DNA from: Impatiens glandulifera
Taxonomy: Eukaryota > Streptophyta > Magnoliopsida > Ericales > Balsaminaceae
Length of the DNA: 64,000 nt
Direction: 5' to 3'
Assembly: GCF_907164915.1 (NCBI RefSeq)
Contig: NW_025919547.1
Span: 1-64,000, forward strand
Shown here: piece by piece, positions 54,439 to 63,425 of the stretch
How the letters are laid out: each line of letters starts with the position of its first letter
How positions within the stretch are numbered: position 1 is the first letter of the stretch
Notes under the pieces: generated by a model
What the model was told of the DNA's origin: nothing
What the model saw: the letters and a program-made list of their open reading frames with translations, nothing else
Databases searched by the model: none
Program-made: the position numbers and the translations under genes

Positions 54439-57037
54439 ATGGGGCGTGATTCGGCTTTGTTTAGGCACCTATCTCAGGTGGATTTCGAGGAAATCCGGCT
54501 GAAAGGTACGTCCGAGACAAAGGAGGTTATTGACCGGGTAGTCAAAACCGGTCTGTAATATTTCCTTGGCGGTCCTCATGTCCTCTACAAAGATGCGGTC
54601 GAAGAATTTTTCAAGACCGCAACTACCTCCAATGACAAAATCACCGCAACTGTATGCGGTACTGAAATAGAACTCACCGAGGCATCGGTGGCAGAGAGCC
54701 TGCGCCTTCCAACAACCGGCCAGGATGCAACGGCGGACATAGAGATCAAAACCTTTGAGGCGGCTTGCCAGATTCTATCGGCAACTAAAGAGCCGATCAA
54801 AGTATCCGGCAGCAAATCAACGTTGAAGCCGGAGTATATCCCAATCTGTGACATCTTCGCAAGGGCGATTCTGGCAAGGGGAGGAAACTATAGAAGCCTA
54901 ACAAGGGACAAAATCAGGATGCTGATCGGCCTGATAGAGGGAACAAAGGTCAACTGGGCAAAAGCGGTGTTCAACAACTTAATGGATATGGTGAAACCGG
55001 ATTCAAACCGGTCGTGGGGATACGCCGTTCCTCTCGGTAAGATCTTCCTTCACCACAATCTCAACATCGGTCCCGGCGTCATTGTCGCAGATAGATGCCT
55101 CATCAGATCGAAACAATTCTTAGAAAGGAAGCAGCCGGCCCCCGGTTCCACAGGTGGCCGAAAGAAGAATGCCGACAAGAAAGCGGCCCCAGCCAAAGCA
55201 AAGGCCGAAAGCAAAGGAAAAGAGAAAGTAACTTTCGCGGAACCGCCGCAGCAGACGGAGGATGAAGAGTCGGCTTCCCGCTCTGAAAGAACCGATACAG
55301 AGAAAACCGAGGACGAAAGATTGGTCAATGAAGACGAGCATTCGGCCCAGAGCCCCAATAATGCCGGACCTAACACCAACCCTGAGACCACCGAAGGTGG
55401 TGAAGAGGATGATGAAGAGGATGGTAAAGAAGCCGATGATGAAGGCGGCGACAAAGATAAGGAGGAGGCCGAAGAAGCAGAGGCCGGTAGGGTAACTCTA
55501 AAACTCCTAAAGATCGCCAAAGAGCGGGCCGAGTCGATTGAGGAGTTATACCTGGAATGGCACGAGCACCGGTTCGGCACACCGTATAGGGAAATACTAC
55601 CGGGCCACACAGACTTGGAATGCATCCACAGACTAGAGGAGGTGGAGGACTTGATCATGAATCTCACAAACTCCAACACAATTCAAGAGGTATTACACCG
55701 AACCTGCCTCTTAAAACCAAAGGTCCAACTACGGAAGCTAACCACACGCATCCGGAAAATTACGGAGGAATTCAAAGCGGGGGGCCCCGGAAGACACCTT
55801 AACACCGCGGGTGTTAGAAAGGCTTGAAAAAGCCAAAGGAGACCTCATTCAAAAAATTGACCGGCTAGAAGCAATATGCAGTCAAAGAAAAATACCGGTC
55901 TACACTGCTCCCCGGATCGAAACAAGTCCGGATCACTATCCAACACCTCCAAGGGAGAATGCGGCATCAAAAGAATCCGATGAAAGAGCGGATCCTAAAC
56001 CCACCGGGCAATCCCCTCCTTCACAACCGGAAGTCTCCGCATCAGACTTCACAAAGGAATGGGTTGAGGGCCGTCTCCAAAGGCTTGAAGACTCAACCGC
56101 AGAACGGATTGATAGCCGAATTCAAGAGTTTGAAGACTCCGCGGTTCAACCATTCAAGGAGAGATCCCAAAGAATCGTTGGCTCGGTACTCAAGTTCGCC
56201 GACACCACAAGGTATCTCTTGAACAGAAATCAGGAACGGATCTCAGAAATGGACGAAGATCTGCAGGAAGAGGCGGCTCTGCGCAGTAAATATGTTAAGC
56301 GAACCGCAATTCTGGAGGATTTGACCTCCGAGTTAAAGAAAGACTTCGACCGGCTTGAAAGAGAGACCGATCAACGATTGACAACGATGGCTGATGACCT
56401 GGTCGACACAACACTCGGACGAGTCTCCGAACTCGAGAAGAAAAATGAGGGTCTCGAGGCCGAACTTAAGGCGCTTTCCGAACAAGTTGCCGAATTGCTA
56501 AGGGTAAAGATGAACGCGGACGCCGCGGCTGTAGCGGCTGATGCTCAAGCGGCTAAGATGGTCCAGGATGCGCTGGATGCCGAAGCGGGTAAAGAGAAGG
56601 AGGCACCGCGATCATCCCAACTTACCTAAGAAGAAGAGGAAGTCGAACGGATTCGAAGGTCAGAGGCCATGTTCCCAGGACTTGCTAAGAAAGCAGCCGC
56701 TCAAGCTGCGAAGGATGCTGAGCGGTTGGAAAGGGAAACACGGAGGCTGGAAGGCTTCGCAGCCGACAACAAGAAGAAAAAGGCGGCCTCTTCTGCTTCA
56801 GCGCCGAAAAAGCGAAAGAGGGAAGCCCCTAAGAAAGTTCAAATAGCCGACCTGCTCAATGAGGTCACTGAAACGGTCATCACGAGTACATCGCAGCAGG
56901 CTACTCCAGTCGAAGAGGATGAAGTTGAAGAACACCTGCAGACCCGGTCTACAAGACAACGACCTTCCGAACCGACCAGTCAACCGCAACCGAAGAAGAA
57001 AAAGCGGAGCATATATGACTTCTCGGACTCGGAATAG
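54439..57037 (+). pseudogene. Copia-4 ORF-D (long extra ORF with coiled coil, three lesions)
   Basis: ATG at 54439 (MGRDSALFRHLSQVDFEEIR). A single in-frame TAA at 54556-54558 stands where related ORFs have Gln (TGLQYFL). The module runs to about residue 230 (VEEFFKTATT, VAESLRLPTTG, INWAKAVFNNLMDMV-like, GYAVPLGKIFLHHNLNIGPG). Then come a Lys/Ala linker, an Asp/Glu-rich segment (55300-55490), a helical region, a frameshift near 55790-55810 in a G6 run, a long coiled coil (55811-56620), a TAA at 56627-56629, a second helical part, and a Lys/Arg-rich end with nuclear-signal-like KKRKRE and KKKKR. About 865 residues if intact. It resembles a DNA- or RNA-scaffolding protein more than an envelope: no membrane segment is visible. 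Function unknown. Confidence 0.8.
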
Positions 57038-57151
57038 GGGCTCTCTTTCCTTTACTTGTCTTAGCGTTTTTACATATTATGTTATTTTCGGTTATCTATC
57101 TTATATATAAAGCTATTTTTGAAACCGGCCACCTTTTGCGTTTCTACTTAG

Positions 57152-57193
57152 TTTTGATAATTTTAAATAAAATAATCAAAAAGGGAGAAATTG
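57152..57193 (+). repeat. Polypurine-tract region of Copia-4, upstream copy
   Basis: 42 bp identical to 57315-57356, ending AAAAAGGGAGAAATTG. After it the sequence reads ATAAGATAAAAG, vaguely like a decayed LTR start (TGTTAGATAAAAT). Confidence 0.9.
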
Positions 57194-57314
57194 ATAAGAT
57201 AAAAGATAAGACTTTTCCAAAATTTTTCTCAAAATTTTTCGAAAAATTCTCCTAAGTCAGTTTCAAAAATCCGGACAAATAAAACAACCGGCCTACGGTT
57301 GCAAACTTACATGA

Positions 57315-57356
57315 TTTTGATAATTTTAAATAAAATAATCAAAAAGGGAGAAATTG
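57315..57356 (+). other. Polypurine tract of Copia-4, LTR-proximal copy
   Basis: Ends in AAAAAGGGAGAAAT immediately before the TGTTAG of the 3' LTR (57355). The functional plus-strand primer site by position. Confidence 0.9.
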
Positions 57357-58041
57357 TTAGATAAAATCAGACCGGTTCAAATAAACCTAACTTAAATAAA
57401 CTTTCCATGCAGGAACAAGGAACCGGACCGGATAAACAAAAGAACCGGCTAAAGAAAACTAACAGGTCAAGCTAGTAAACCGACCAAGAATACCTGGAAC
57501 TTTACCGCACAAAGAAAGGATCGGCCAAAGCTTAAAACCGGAAACATCAAACAGCCGATCAGCCACAAGGCAAAGGAATAATCGGAAGAAGTCCGGTTAC
57601 ATCACTCATACCAAAAGTCATTCGGTTAAGACAAATGGCCGACCAGTACAAGAAGACAATTCGGGTATTTGTTGAGAATGATACCAAAGGAACAGACTGA
57701 ACACTTCCATATCCATACAAGTCTGAGGAAAGACTGCAGGCTTGAGAAAAACAGTACTATCGGATCTTTCCACTTCGGGATAAGTCAGAAAGAAGATCTC
57801 CCAAGTACAGACAACTGTCCAACAGACAGTGTCTACATTGAGTAAAAGACAAACCTAGCAGGTTTGTCTTACATACCGGAAGAACAGACCGCCAGGTCTG
57901 AGACAGAATGCCAAGTCTGAGGTTGACCATCAGGTCTGAGGAAACGACCGCAGGTCTGAATCTCTGAAACACTGAATCACTGCACCTCTGCTCAGCCAAT
58001 CAGATTCAAGGCAGTGAAATATGACCGTTGGCATATTCCAC

Positions 58042-58051
58042 CTATAAAAGG
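58042..58051 (+). promoter_or_regulatory. TATA box of the Copia-4 3' LTR
   Basis: CTATAAAAGG. In this complete LTR it could drive transcription into the flanking LINE-B sequence (antisense to LINE-B). Confidence 0.75.
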
Positions 58052-58255
58052 GGCAGTTGAAGAAGAGTAAATGGGCGACACAATGGGACAATTGAGAAAC
58101 TCTAAGAGCATTTATTCTACAAGTGATAAGATTGTGCTGTTCTAAGAAAGCCTAAGTGCAAAAGTTAAAGTGTGTTTTACAATTTCGGTGTAAATTGTAA
58201 GAGTGTTATCGAGCAGGAAATAAGTCTCGATCGGATTGTACTTGTATTCCTTAGT

Positions 58256-58325
58256 GAATATCCTTCTCGCGGTTTCGAGAGGAAGGGGTGACGTAGGAGT
58301 TTTATCTCCGAACATCCATAAAAAT
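58256..58325 (+). promoter_or_regulatory. Conserved LTR stem-loop box (Copia-4)
   Basis: CCTTCTCGCGGTTTCGAGAGG...AAGG hairpin (arms CTTCTCG and CGAG..GAAGG), then GTGACGTAGGAGTTTTATCT and CCGAACATCCATAAA, in which GGAG pairs with CTCC. Confidence 0.65.
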
Positions 58326-58665
58326 TTGTCTTGTCATTTACTGTCTGCCGGTTTCATTATCTAACCGATTCATACCGCTATAACCGACTTAACTCTATCC
58401 AAGCCGAACTCCCAGATTACCGTAGCCGATCCATCAAATCTCAAACCTCCATCATACAATACCGATTCTGCCTATCATACAAGTGTGCCGCTTCAACCTG
58501 AAAGCAAACCTCTTCCGCGCTTGAACCTAGTTCAAGGGTTTGCGACAGGTTGTGTAGTATTGAAACCCCGGTGTTAATCTCTAACCGGATTAACCACCAC
58601 CCTTCGAGTGAGAACCGCTAACCGGTCCAACTCCCGGTCCTCCAGCGGCTACCTAGATCCTAACA

Positions 58666-58670
58666 TTCCT
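58666..58670. other. Right target-site duplication of Copia-4
   Basis: TTCCT, identical to 45670-45674. LINE-B sequence resumes after it. Confidence 0.95.
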
Positions 58671-59771
58671 TGATGAACATTTTTTATAGAAGAAAAAAGT
58701 ATTCTTGTCTCCTAATGAAAGCCAATTTTCTCTAGATTTTTGCTTAGCAAAACTTTCCTCTTTAGAACAGAGGTCTCTGAATCGCGTAAGAGCCTCTTTT
58801 TCCTCTTCCCTATTATAAGGTAGATTTGGGGCTCTTAGTGCCTTGCTTTGTATTTCCTCTAGTTTCGTTCTGGCTTCCTCTACTCTTTTAGAAATCCCAC
58901 TATATTTTTTCTGGTCTAGTTTATTCAGCTTCCCTTTCAGTAATCTTAGTTTCTTACAAACTCTAAACATCTTTGTTCCATTAATTCTGATGTTCCAAGT
59001 TTCATTAAGGATTTTATTAAATTCTTCATCTTTCATCCAAAAGTTGAAGAACTTAAAGGGTCTTTTCTGTTTTTTCTCCTTTTCCCAAAAGAATTTCAAA
59101 TGGCAGTGATCAGAGATACCTGGTTGCAAAACCTGTATTTGGCTTCTTGGGTAAAATTCCACCCATTTTTCATTCACTAATCCTCTATCAATTCTGCTCT
59201 TTCTCATGTTGTCCGCCCCTCTTGTAGTTGACCATGAAAATAGATTACCTGAGAAAGACGGTTCAATGTAGTTTATGTCTCGAATGCATTCATTGAAATC
59301 TTGCATGTCTTGTGTTATGTCTGTCTCAGGCTCTCTTTCATTCCTGAATCTTGTAACGTTAAAATCTCCCATAATAACCCATGGTTCGTCATCCGTAATG
59401 CTTCTTCTTAAATCATTCCAAAGTGTCTTCCTCTCTGTCCCAGAGTTGCTTGCATAAATTACCGCAAAAAATATTTTTACCCTTGTCATTAGATTGATAA
59501 CCTCTGTTAAAATAACTTGCTTGCTTTCAAAAATTTTCTTGATTTCAACCCTTCTTTTATCCCATCCTACCCAGATTCTACTTTTAATCCCATCAGAGTT
59601 ATGAATAAATTCTCATTCTTCTTTGAAGCAACCTTGGGCAGCATTCTCTATTTGACTTTGTCTGACTTTTGTTTCAATAATTCCAAATACTGTGATTTCA
59701 TTCTTCTCTGCTATTCTTCTAACTTCTCTTCTTTTTATGGGGTCATTTAACCCTCTAATATTCCATGTCAT
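58671..59771 (-). pseudogene. LINE-B ORF2, AP endonuclease part
   Basis: Minus-strand ATG at 59771 (MTWNIRGLNDPIKRREV, the usual start of plant L1 ORF2), 9 bp after the ORF1 stop. Endonuclease motifs: VIMGDFNVTR (about 59375), SGNLFSWST (about 59240), SRIDRGLVN (about 59190), and the final GISDHCHLKF (about 59115). One TGA near 59615 replaces an expected Trp codon. The open part runs from 59489 to the Copia-4 insertion. It nicks target DNA to prime reverse transcription. Catalytic residues look intact, but the ORF is dead. Confidence 0.9.
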
Positions 59772-59779
59772 TAAGTTCA

Positions 59780-61863
59780 TTAATGAAAAGAAGATGTTCC
59801 AGCTTTACTTCCCCTTCCTTTACTTTTTCTTCCTTTCTGTTTTTCCCATATAGCAGGGCTATAAGGAATTGTATTTTCCTTAATTTTCTTACCTTCTTGT
59901 TTTGGGATTTTTGTGTTTCTCTGGTCAACTTTTTTTTGAATTGGAGATTGTACAGTTTCAATCGATCCAACTGCCTCTTCTTTATCTTTCTCATTTCCTT
60001 CACCCACTTCCCCTTTCTTGCTTTCTCCCACACTTTCCCTTTCCACAACCTCTTCGGTATTGATTCTTGCTTCCAATTCAAGTTTCTTTGTTACCTCTTC
60101 ATTCTCAGCCTTTGATTCTGAATCTCTTACCACTCTGTCTTCCTTCCCCTGTTCTTCAAAACCATGTTCTGAATTTCCTTCCTTATCTCGATCCTTCTGT
60201 TTACTCAATACTGATTCTTTAGTAACCATTTTCTGTCTTTCATTCTCAACCTTTTCATTTTCCAACATTTCTTGTTCTTCTTTCTGTTTCTTTTCTGTCT
60301 CTGTCTTTGTCTCTTTCTCGATCTTCTTCTTCCTTTCTTCTTCAATTATTTTCGGGCACTTGTAACAGACATGTTCGAATGTATTACAGTCAAAGCATCT
60401 ATTCGGCCTCCACTCATATGAGATTCTCATAATTGTGGGTTCACCTTTTCTGTCTGTTACCGTCATCTGGTATGGAAGATTTGATCTCGGGTGTATCTCA
60501 ATGCACATCCTAGCATAAGTCATATGCTCACCTTTTTCTGTAGTTGGGTCCATGTAGAGTGGACTCCCCAATAGGCTCACAAAGTGACTTAATGCTTCAG
60601 GGTTATACATGTGGGGAGGGATGTTGCGCAATTGGAACCAGATTTGCGCAGTTTCTTTGGGCTTGCTGAAGAGGTTCATACCTTCTGTCCATTTCTCGAG
60701 TTTCATGTAGTTTTTTCCAACAAATGTGTGCCCATTGATCAAAATACTTTCGAGATTCGATCCTTCTTTGAATTTGAGAAAGTACATGTCATGAATGTTT
60801 GATGTTACCTTTTCTAGACCATTTTCCCTCAATTGTTCCATTAGAGTTTTTTTGGTAACTAGAAATGGCACCTTGTTTCTTCCGATGAAGTTGCCCACTA
60901 TGACATTCTTCCATGAATTTACGCAGTTTTCCTCAACTTCTTGGGGTAGTTTGAATTCAAACGGGGAACCGATAATTTCAACTTTTGGCTTAAATGTTCC
61001 AAGAAAAATCTTTCCCCTCTCTTGAACTGGATTGTCAACTTTTATTTCCCCTATGTTCTTCTGCCCTACATTCTGTTTCTGTTGTTCATTCTGCTCGTTA
61101 CTCTGGTTTTGCCCTGTTTTCTGATCCTTCCCTTGAGTTTTTCTTTGTTCTTCAGCTTTCTTCCAGACCTGGTCTACATTCCAATTAGAATTGTTCTTGA
61201 TGAAGTAGACTCTGGTTTTGGGGCATTTAGAGAGCTCTCTCAAAGTTTCAATAGACCAGCTCATAATAGTATCGTACTCCTCTTTTTTGAGGAGATTCCA
61301 GTCTTGTAGGTAATGTAGGTTGAGCTGCTCTGTGTACTGTTGGCTTTTCTCTTTGCTTAATACGATTTGGCCTTTCTTTCCCAGTATTAATAATTTCGTT
61401 ATCTGATTTCTAAGTCCTTTCAGATTGGCCCTTTCATTAAAACCAACCCTCCATTTCCTCGGGTCTGTTTCTTTACCCAATACTTTCGCTGCCATTCTTT
61501 GTATTTTTCCTGTTTCATCCAGATTTTCTGCATTAATTCTTTCTCTTTTCAATTCTTTCTGAATTATTTTATCTGCTTCTTCGTTTGAGTCAGGTATCTC
61601 AATAGTCTCAAATTGAATTTGATTCCCATTAGAATTCGAGTTAATGACCTGTGCATTTTTATTTCCTAGACTATTTTCCAGAACTACTCTATCTTTTCCT
61701 AGAGCATGTCTTAGACTATCACAATCTAGGCTATCAGCATGTATTCCACTAACAGTTCTATTATCATTTTCATTCATCTCATGAGTGTTATTGGGATTGG
61801 TAAAAAACATACCTGGCGTATTGACTACAAAATCTTTATTATTGCTCTTGCTCACGTCAATCA
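59780..61863 (-). CDS. LINE-B ORF1, 5'-truncated but open (about 690 codons)
   Basis: An open frame on the minus strand across the whole retained ORF1. The apparent start at 62122 lies in LINE-A antisense sequence and is not real. The original start was lost in the 5' truncation. The first in-frame Met inside LINE-B is in VVNTPGMFFTNPNNTHEMNE. Domain: DUF4283-like RNA-binding region (PFLVTKKTLMEQLRENG through MNLFSKPKETAQIWFQLRNI, about 60880-60620), then the CCHC knuckle at 60356-60397, then a very charged Lys/Glu region ending KSKGRGSKAGTSSFH. It packages LINE RNA with ORF2 protein. It is strikingly free of stops compared with ORF2 of the same element. Confidence 0.85.
60356..60397 (-). other. 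CCHC zinc knuckle in LINE-B ORF1
   Basis: CFDCNTFEHVCYKC, spacing C-x2-C-x4-H-x4-C, preceded by ISYEWRPNR, the usual context in plant L1 ORF1. Confidence 0.92.
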
Positions 61864-61868
61864 GATTT
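61864..61868. other. Right target-site duplication of LINE-B
   Basis: ATTTC. To its right LINE-A ORF1 resumes (LLKQWEGKWLKKISANVHD, counterpart of LMEQLRENGLEKVTSNIHD in LINE-B). Confidence 0.7.
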
Positions 61869-62979
61869 CCACCAGATGCACTATTGAAGCAATGGGAAGG
61901 AAAATGGCTAAAGAAGATTTCAGCAAATGTCCATGATTTATATTTCCTTAAATTCAAGAAGGAATCTAATCTAGAGGAAATTCTAGAAAATGGGCATACA
62001 TATATAGGATCCAATTGTATGAATTTAGAAAAATGGTCCGAAGACTTGAACCTATTGAGTAGGCCAAAAGAAACTACACAAATATGGTTCAAGCTTTTGA
62101 ATATACTTGCACATATGTGCAATTCTGAAGCCCTTAGTCATTTTGCAGGTTTATTGGGTAGACCATTATATATGGATCCAATTACTAAAGGAGGAGAGCA
62201 CCTAATATTTGCTAGAATTAGCATTGATGTACATCCAATAAGCACACTGCCGAAAAGTATGACAGTAGTAGACAGAAAATAAAAACCTACTGTCATGAAA
62301 ATCACTTATGAGTGGAGGCCAGACAGATGCTCTTTTTGCAATACTTTCCAACATGCAAGCCCAAAATGTGATTTGACTAAGGAAGAAGATCATAAAATTC
62401 ATAATGGTCAGAAAGCAGAGATGCAGGAAAACGATACAAATGTGTCTATTTTCAAAGAGAAAATGTGGTTAAAGATTAGGAAACGGAAGATAAAGAAAAT
62501 TATGTACAAAACGAAAGTAGTACGATAAAGATGGTGGAACTTCAGCCTAATCATGTTGAAGAGATAGTTGAGGATTCTCAATCAAATCAAGTTGAAGTGG
62601 TTACTGATGAAAACAGAGAGGAAGATACTCAGACAGATCAAGATGAAGAAGAGACTTCTAAGATTGATATAGAAGAATTCAAAGTTGCTGAGGATTCTGA
62701 AGCTAAAGCTGATGAATATAGAGAAAATGATCACGAAATTTAAGTTGAGAACAAAGTGAAGAGCTCAGAAATCCTGAAAAATAATTTTTTTATCAAACTA
62801 GAACGGGTTCATATAAAAGGAAAAATAAAAATGAGAATAGGCAGTATTCATCATCATCTTCAGTTCATCCCCCTTTCATTGTAAGGGGAAGGGGAAGAAG
62901 AAGGACAAAGGGAAGATAAAGACAATCTGTTGAAACATCAGGTTGGAATGGAAATAGAAATTATGATTGGGATAATTAG
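61869..62979 (+). pseudogene. LINE-A ORF1, C-terminal half
   Basis: DUF4283-like region (61884-62280: VHDLYFLKFKKESNLEEILE, LNLLSRPKETTQIWFKLLNI), an in-frame TAA at 62279-62281, then the CCHC knuckle CSFCNTFQHASPKC at 62328-62369, an acidic segment (62531-62743), a Gly/Arg-rich stretch, and the VETSGWNGNRNYDWDN end at a TAG (62977-62979). Several frameshifts. Similarity to LINE-B ORF1 is clear but far from identical, so they are different families or old copies. Confidence 0.85.
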
Positions 62980-63166
62980 GATTTGATACAATTTGTAATC
63001 TTTGTTTGTAATCTCTATATTTCGTATGTTTGATGGCTACTAATCATGTTTTTAGAGTCGTTTGATTGTCATCTTTTAATCATAGCTAGGGTTTGTCTAG
63101 TTTTGATTTTTGACCCTCCCACTTTTGGGATTTTAATGAAATGGTTTTAACCGTTTTCCCCAAAAA
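62980..63166 (+). other. LINE-A 3' UTR and A-rich end
   Basis: Begins right after the ORF1 stop. It contains GACCCTCCCACTTTTGGG and TTTTAATGAAATGGTTTTAA, ending CCCCAAAAAA. The last 45 bp are homologous to the 3' ends of LINE-B and LINE-C. No trace of ORF2. Confidence 0.85.
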
Positions 63167-63180
63167 AGCTTAGTTTATAC
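63167..63180. other. Right target-site duplication of LINE-A
   Basis: AGCTTAGTTTATAC, identical to 36535-36548. Confidence 0.87.
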
Positions 63181-63425
63181 CTATAATGTTAACTTACAAA
63201 AGTGTTTTAAAATAAATATAGGATAACAAAAGTTGTTAAAATCATTTAGAATATTTGGTTTAATGTTTAAACAAGACTTCTAATGCTAGAAAACTCAATT
63301 ATATAAAACAAACTATCGTATGTTACTAAAATATTGCTTGAAAACTGAAATATTTTTAAAAATTATACCTTCAAATAATTATACCTTCAAATAAAAATTA
63401 GTTCAGACCTTAATATAAAACTTTT
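63181..63425 (-). repeat. AT-rich satellite, inverted orientation, right of LINE-A
   Basis: Continues the satellite interrupted at 36548. It also matches the internal copy at 36265-36450 (GTGTTTTAAAAT...AGGATAAC, TTTAGAATRTTTGGTTTAATG, TCTAATGCTAGAAAACTCAA), showing what the empty site looked like. Confidence 0.8.

Larger units (their letters stand above)
45675..58665 (+). mobile_element. Copia-4: largest and youngest Ty1/copia-like element, with three extra 3' ORFs
   Basis: 12,991 bp with a perfect 5-bp duplication TTCCT. Order: truncated 5' LTR (45675-46428), gag, pol in two open blocks, ORF-B, ORF-C, ORF-D, duplicated polypurine tract, full 3' LTR (57355-58665). Overlapping LTR parts differ at about 15 places in 750 bp by eye (about 2%), so it is the youngest LTR element here. 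No primer site remains because a deletion joins the 5' LTR to gag. It resembles SIRE-like copia elements in length and in carrying coding capacity after pol. Confidence 0.93.
57355..58665 (+). repeat. Copia-4 3' LTR, complete
   Basis: 1311 bp, TGTTAG...CTAACA, with U3 repeats (57891-57960), TATA box, stem-loop box (58256-58325), and the full distal part that the 5' LTR lacks. Confidence 0.93.
37711..61863 (-). mobile_element. LINE-B: nearly complete L1-type LINE, minus strand, with internal amplification
   Basis: Reading the minus strand: ORF1 without its first codons (61863-59780), ORF2 with AP endonuclease (59771-58671), Copia-4 insertion, rest of ORF2 with four tandem RT copies (45674-38584), C-terminal zinc module (to 37868), 3' UTR, and a 13-base A tail. 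Removing Copia-4 and three extra RT copies leaves about 5.9 kb, normal for a plant L1. The 5' end is truncated within ORF1. It is inserted in LINE-A ORF1. Confidence 0.9.
36549..63166 (+). mobile_element. LINE-A: L1-type element with ORF1 but no ORF2, split by LINE-B
   Basis: The left part (36549-37710) has a 5' UTR and the first half of ORF1. The right part (61869-63166) has the second half of ORF1, a short 3' UTR and the A-rich end. Without the insertion it is about 2.46 kb. It is flanked by a 14-16 bp duplication in satellite DNA. The 3' end (TTAATGAAATGG...GTTTTCCCCAAAAAA) is homologous to the ends of LINE-B and LINE-C. No endonuclease or RT sequence lies between the ORF1 end (62979) and the 3' UTR. 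ORF1 itself has several stops. Confidence 0.85.

Noticed and set aside
55050..55679. Minus-strand 209-codon Ser-rich ORF
   Set aside because: Antisense of the acidic, Glu/Asp-rich part of ORF-D. Such composition yields Ser/Leu-rich open antisense frames.
53145..57037. Retroviral envelope-like function of the extra ORFs
   Set aside because: No signal peptide, transmembrane segment or processing site seen. ORF-D instead has a coiled coil and nuclear-signal-like basic patches.
61785..62122. N-terminal 86 codons of the 780-codon minus ORF at 59780-62122
   Set aside because: They cross the LINE-B/LINE-A junction and read LINE-A ORF1 backwards. The true ORF1 start was lost by truncation.
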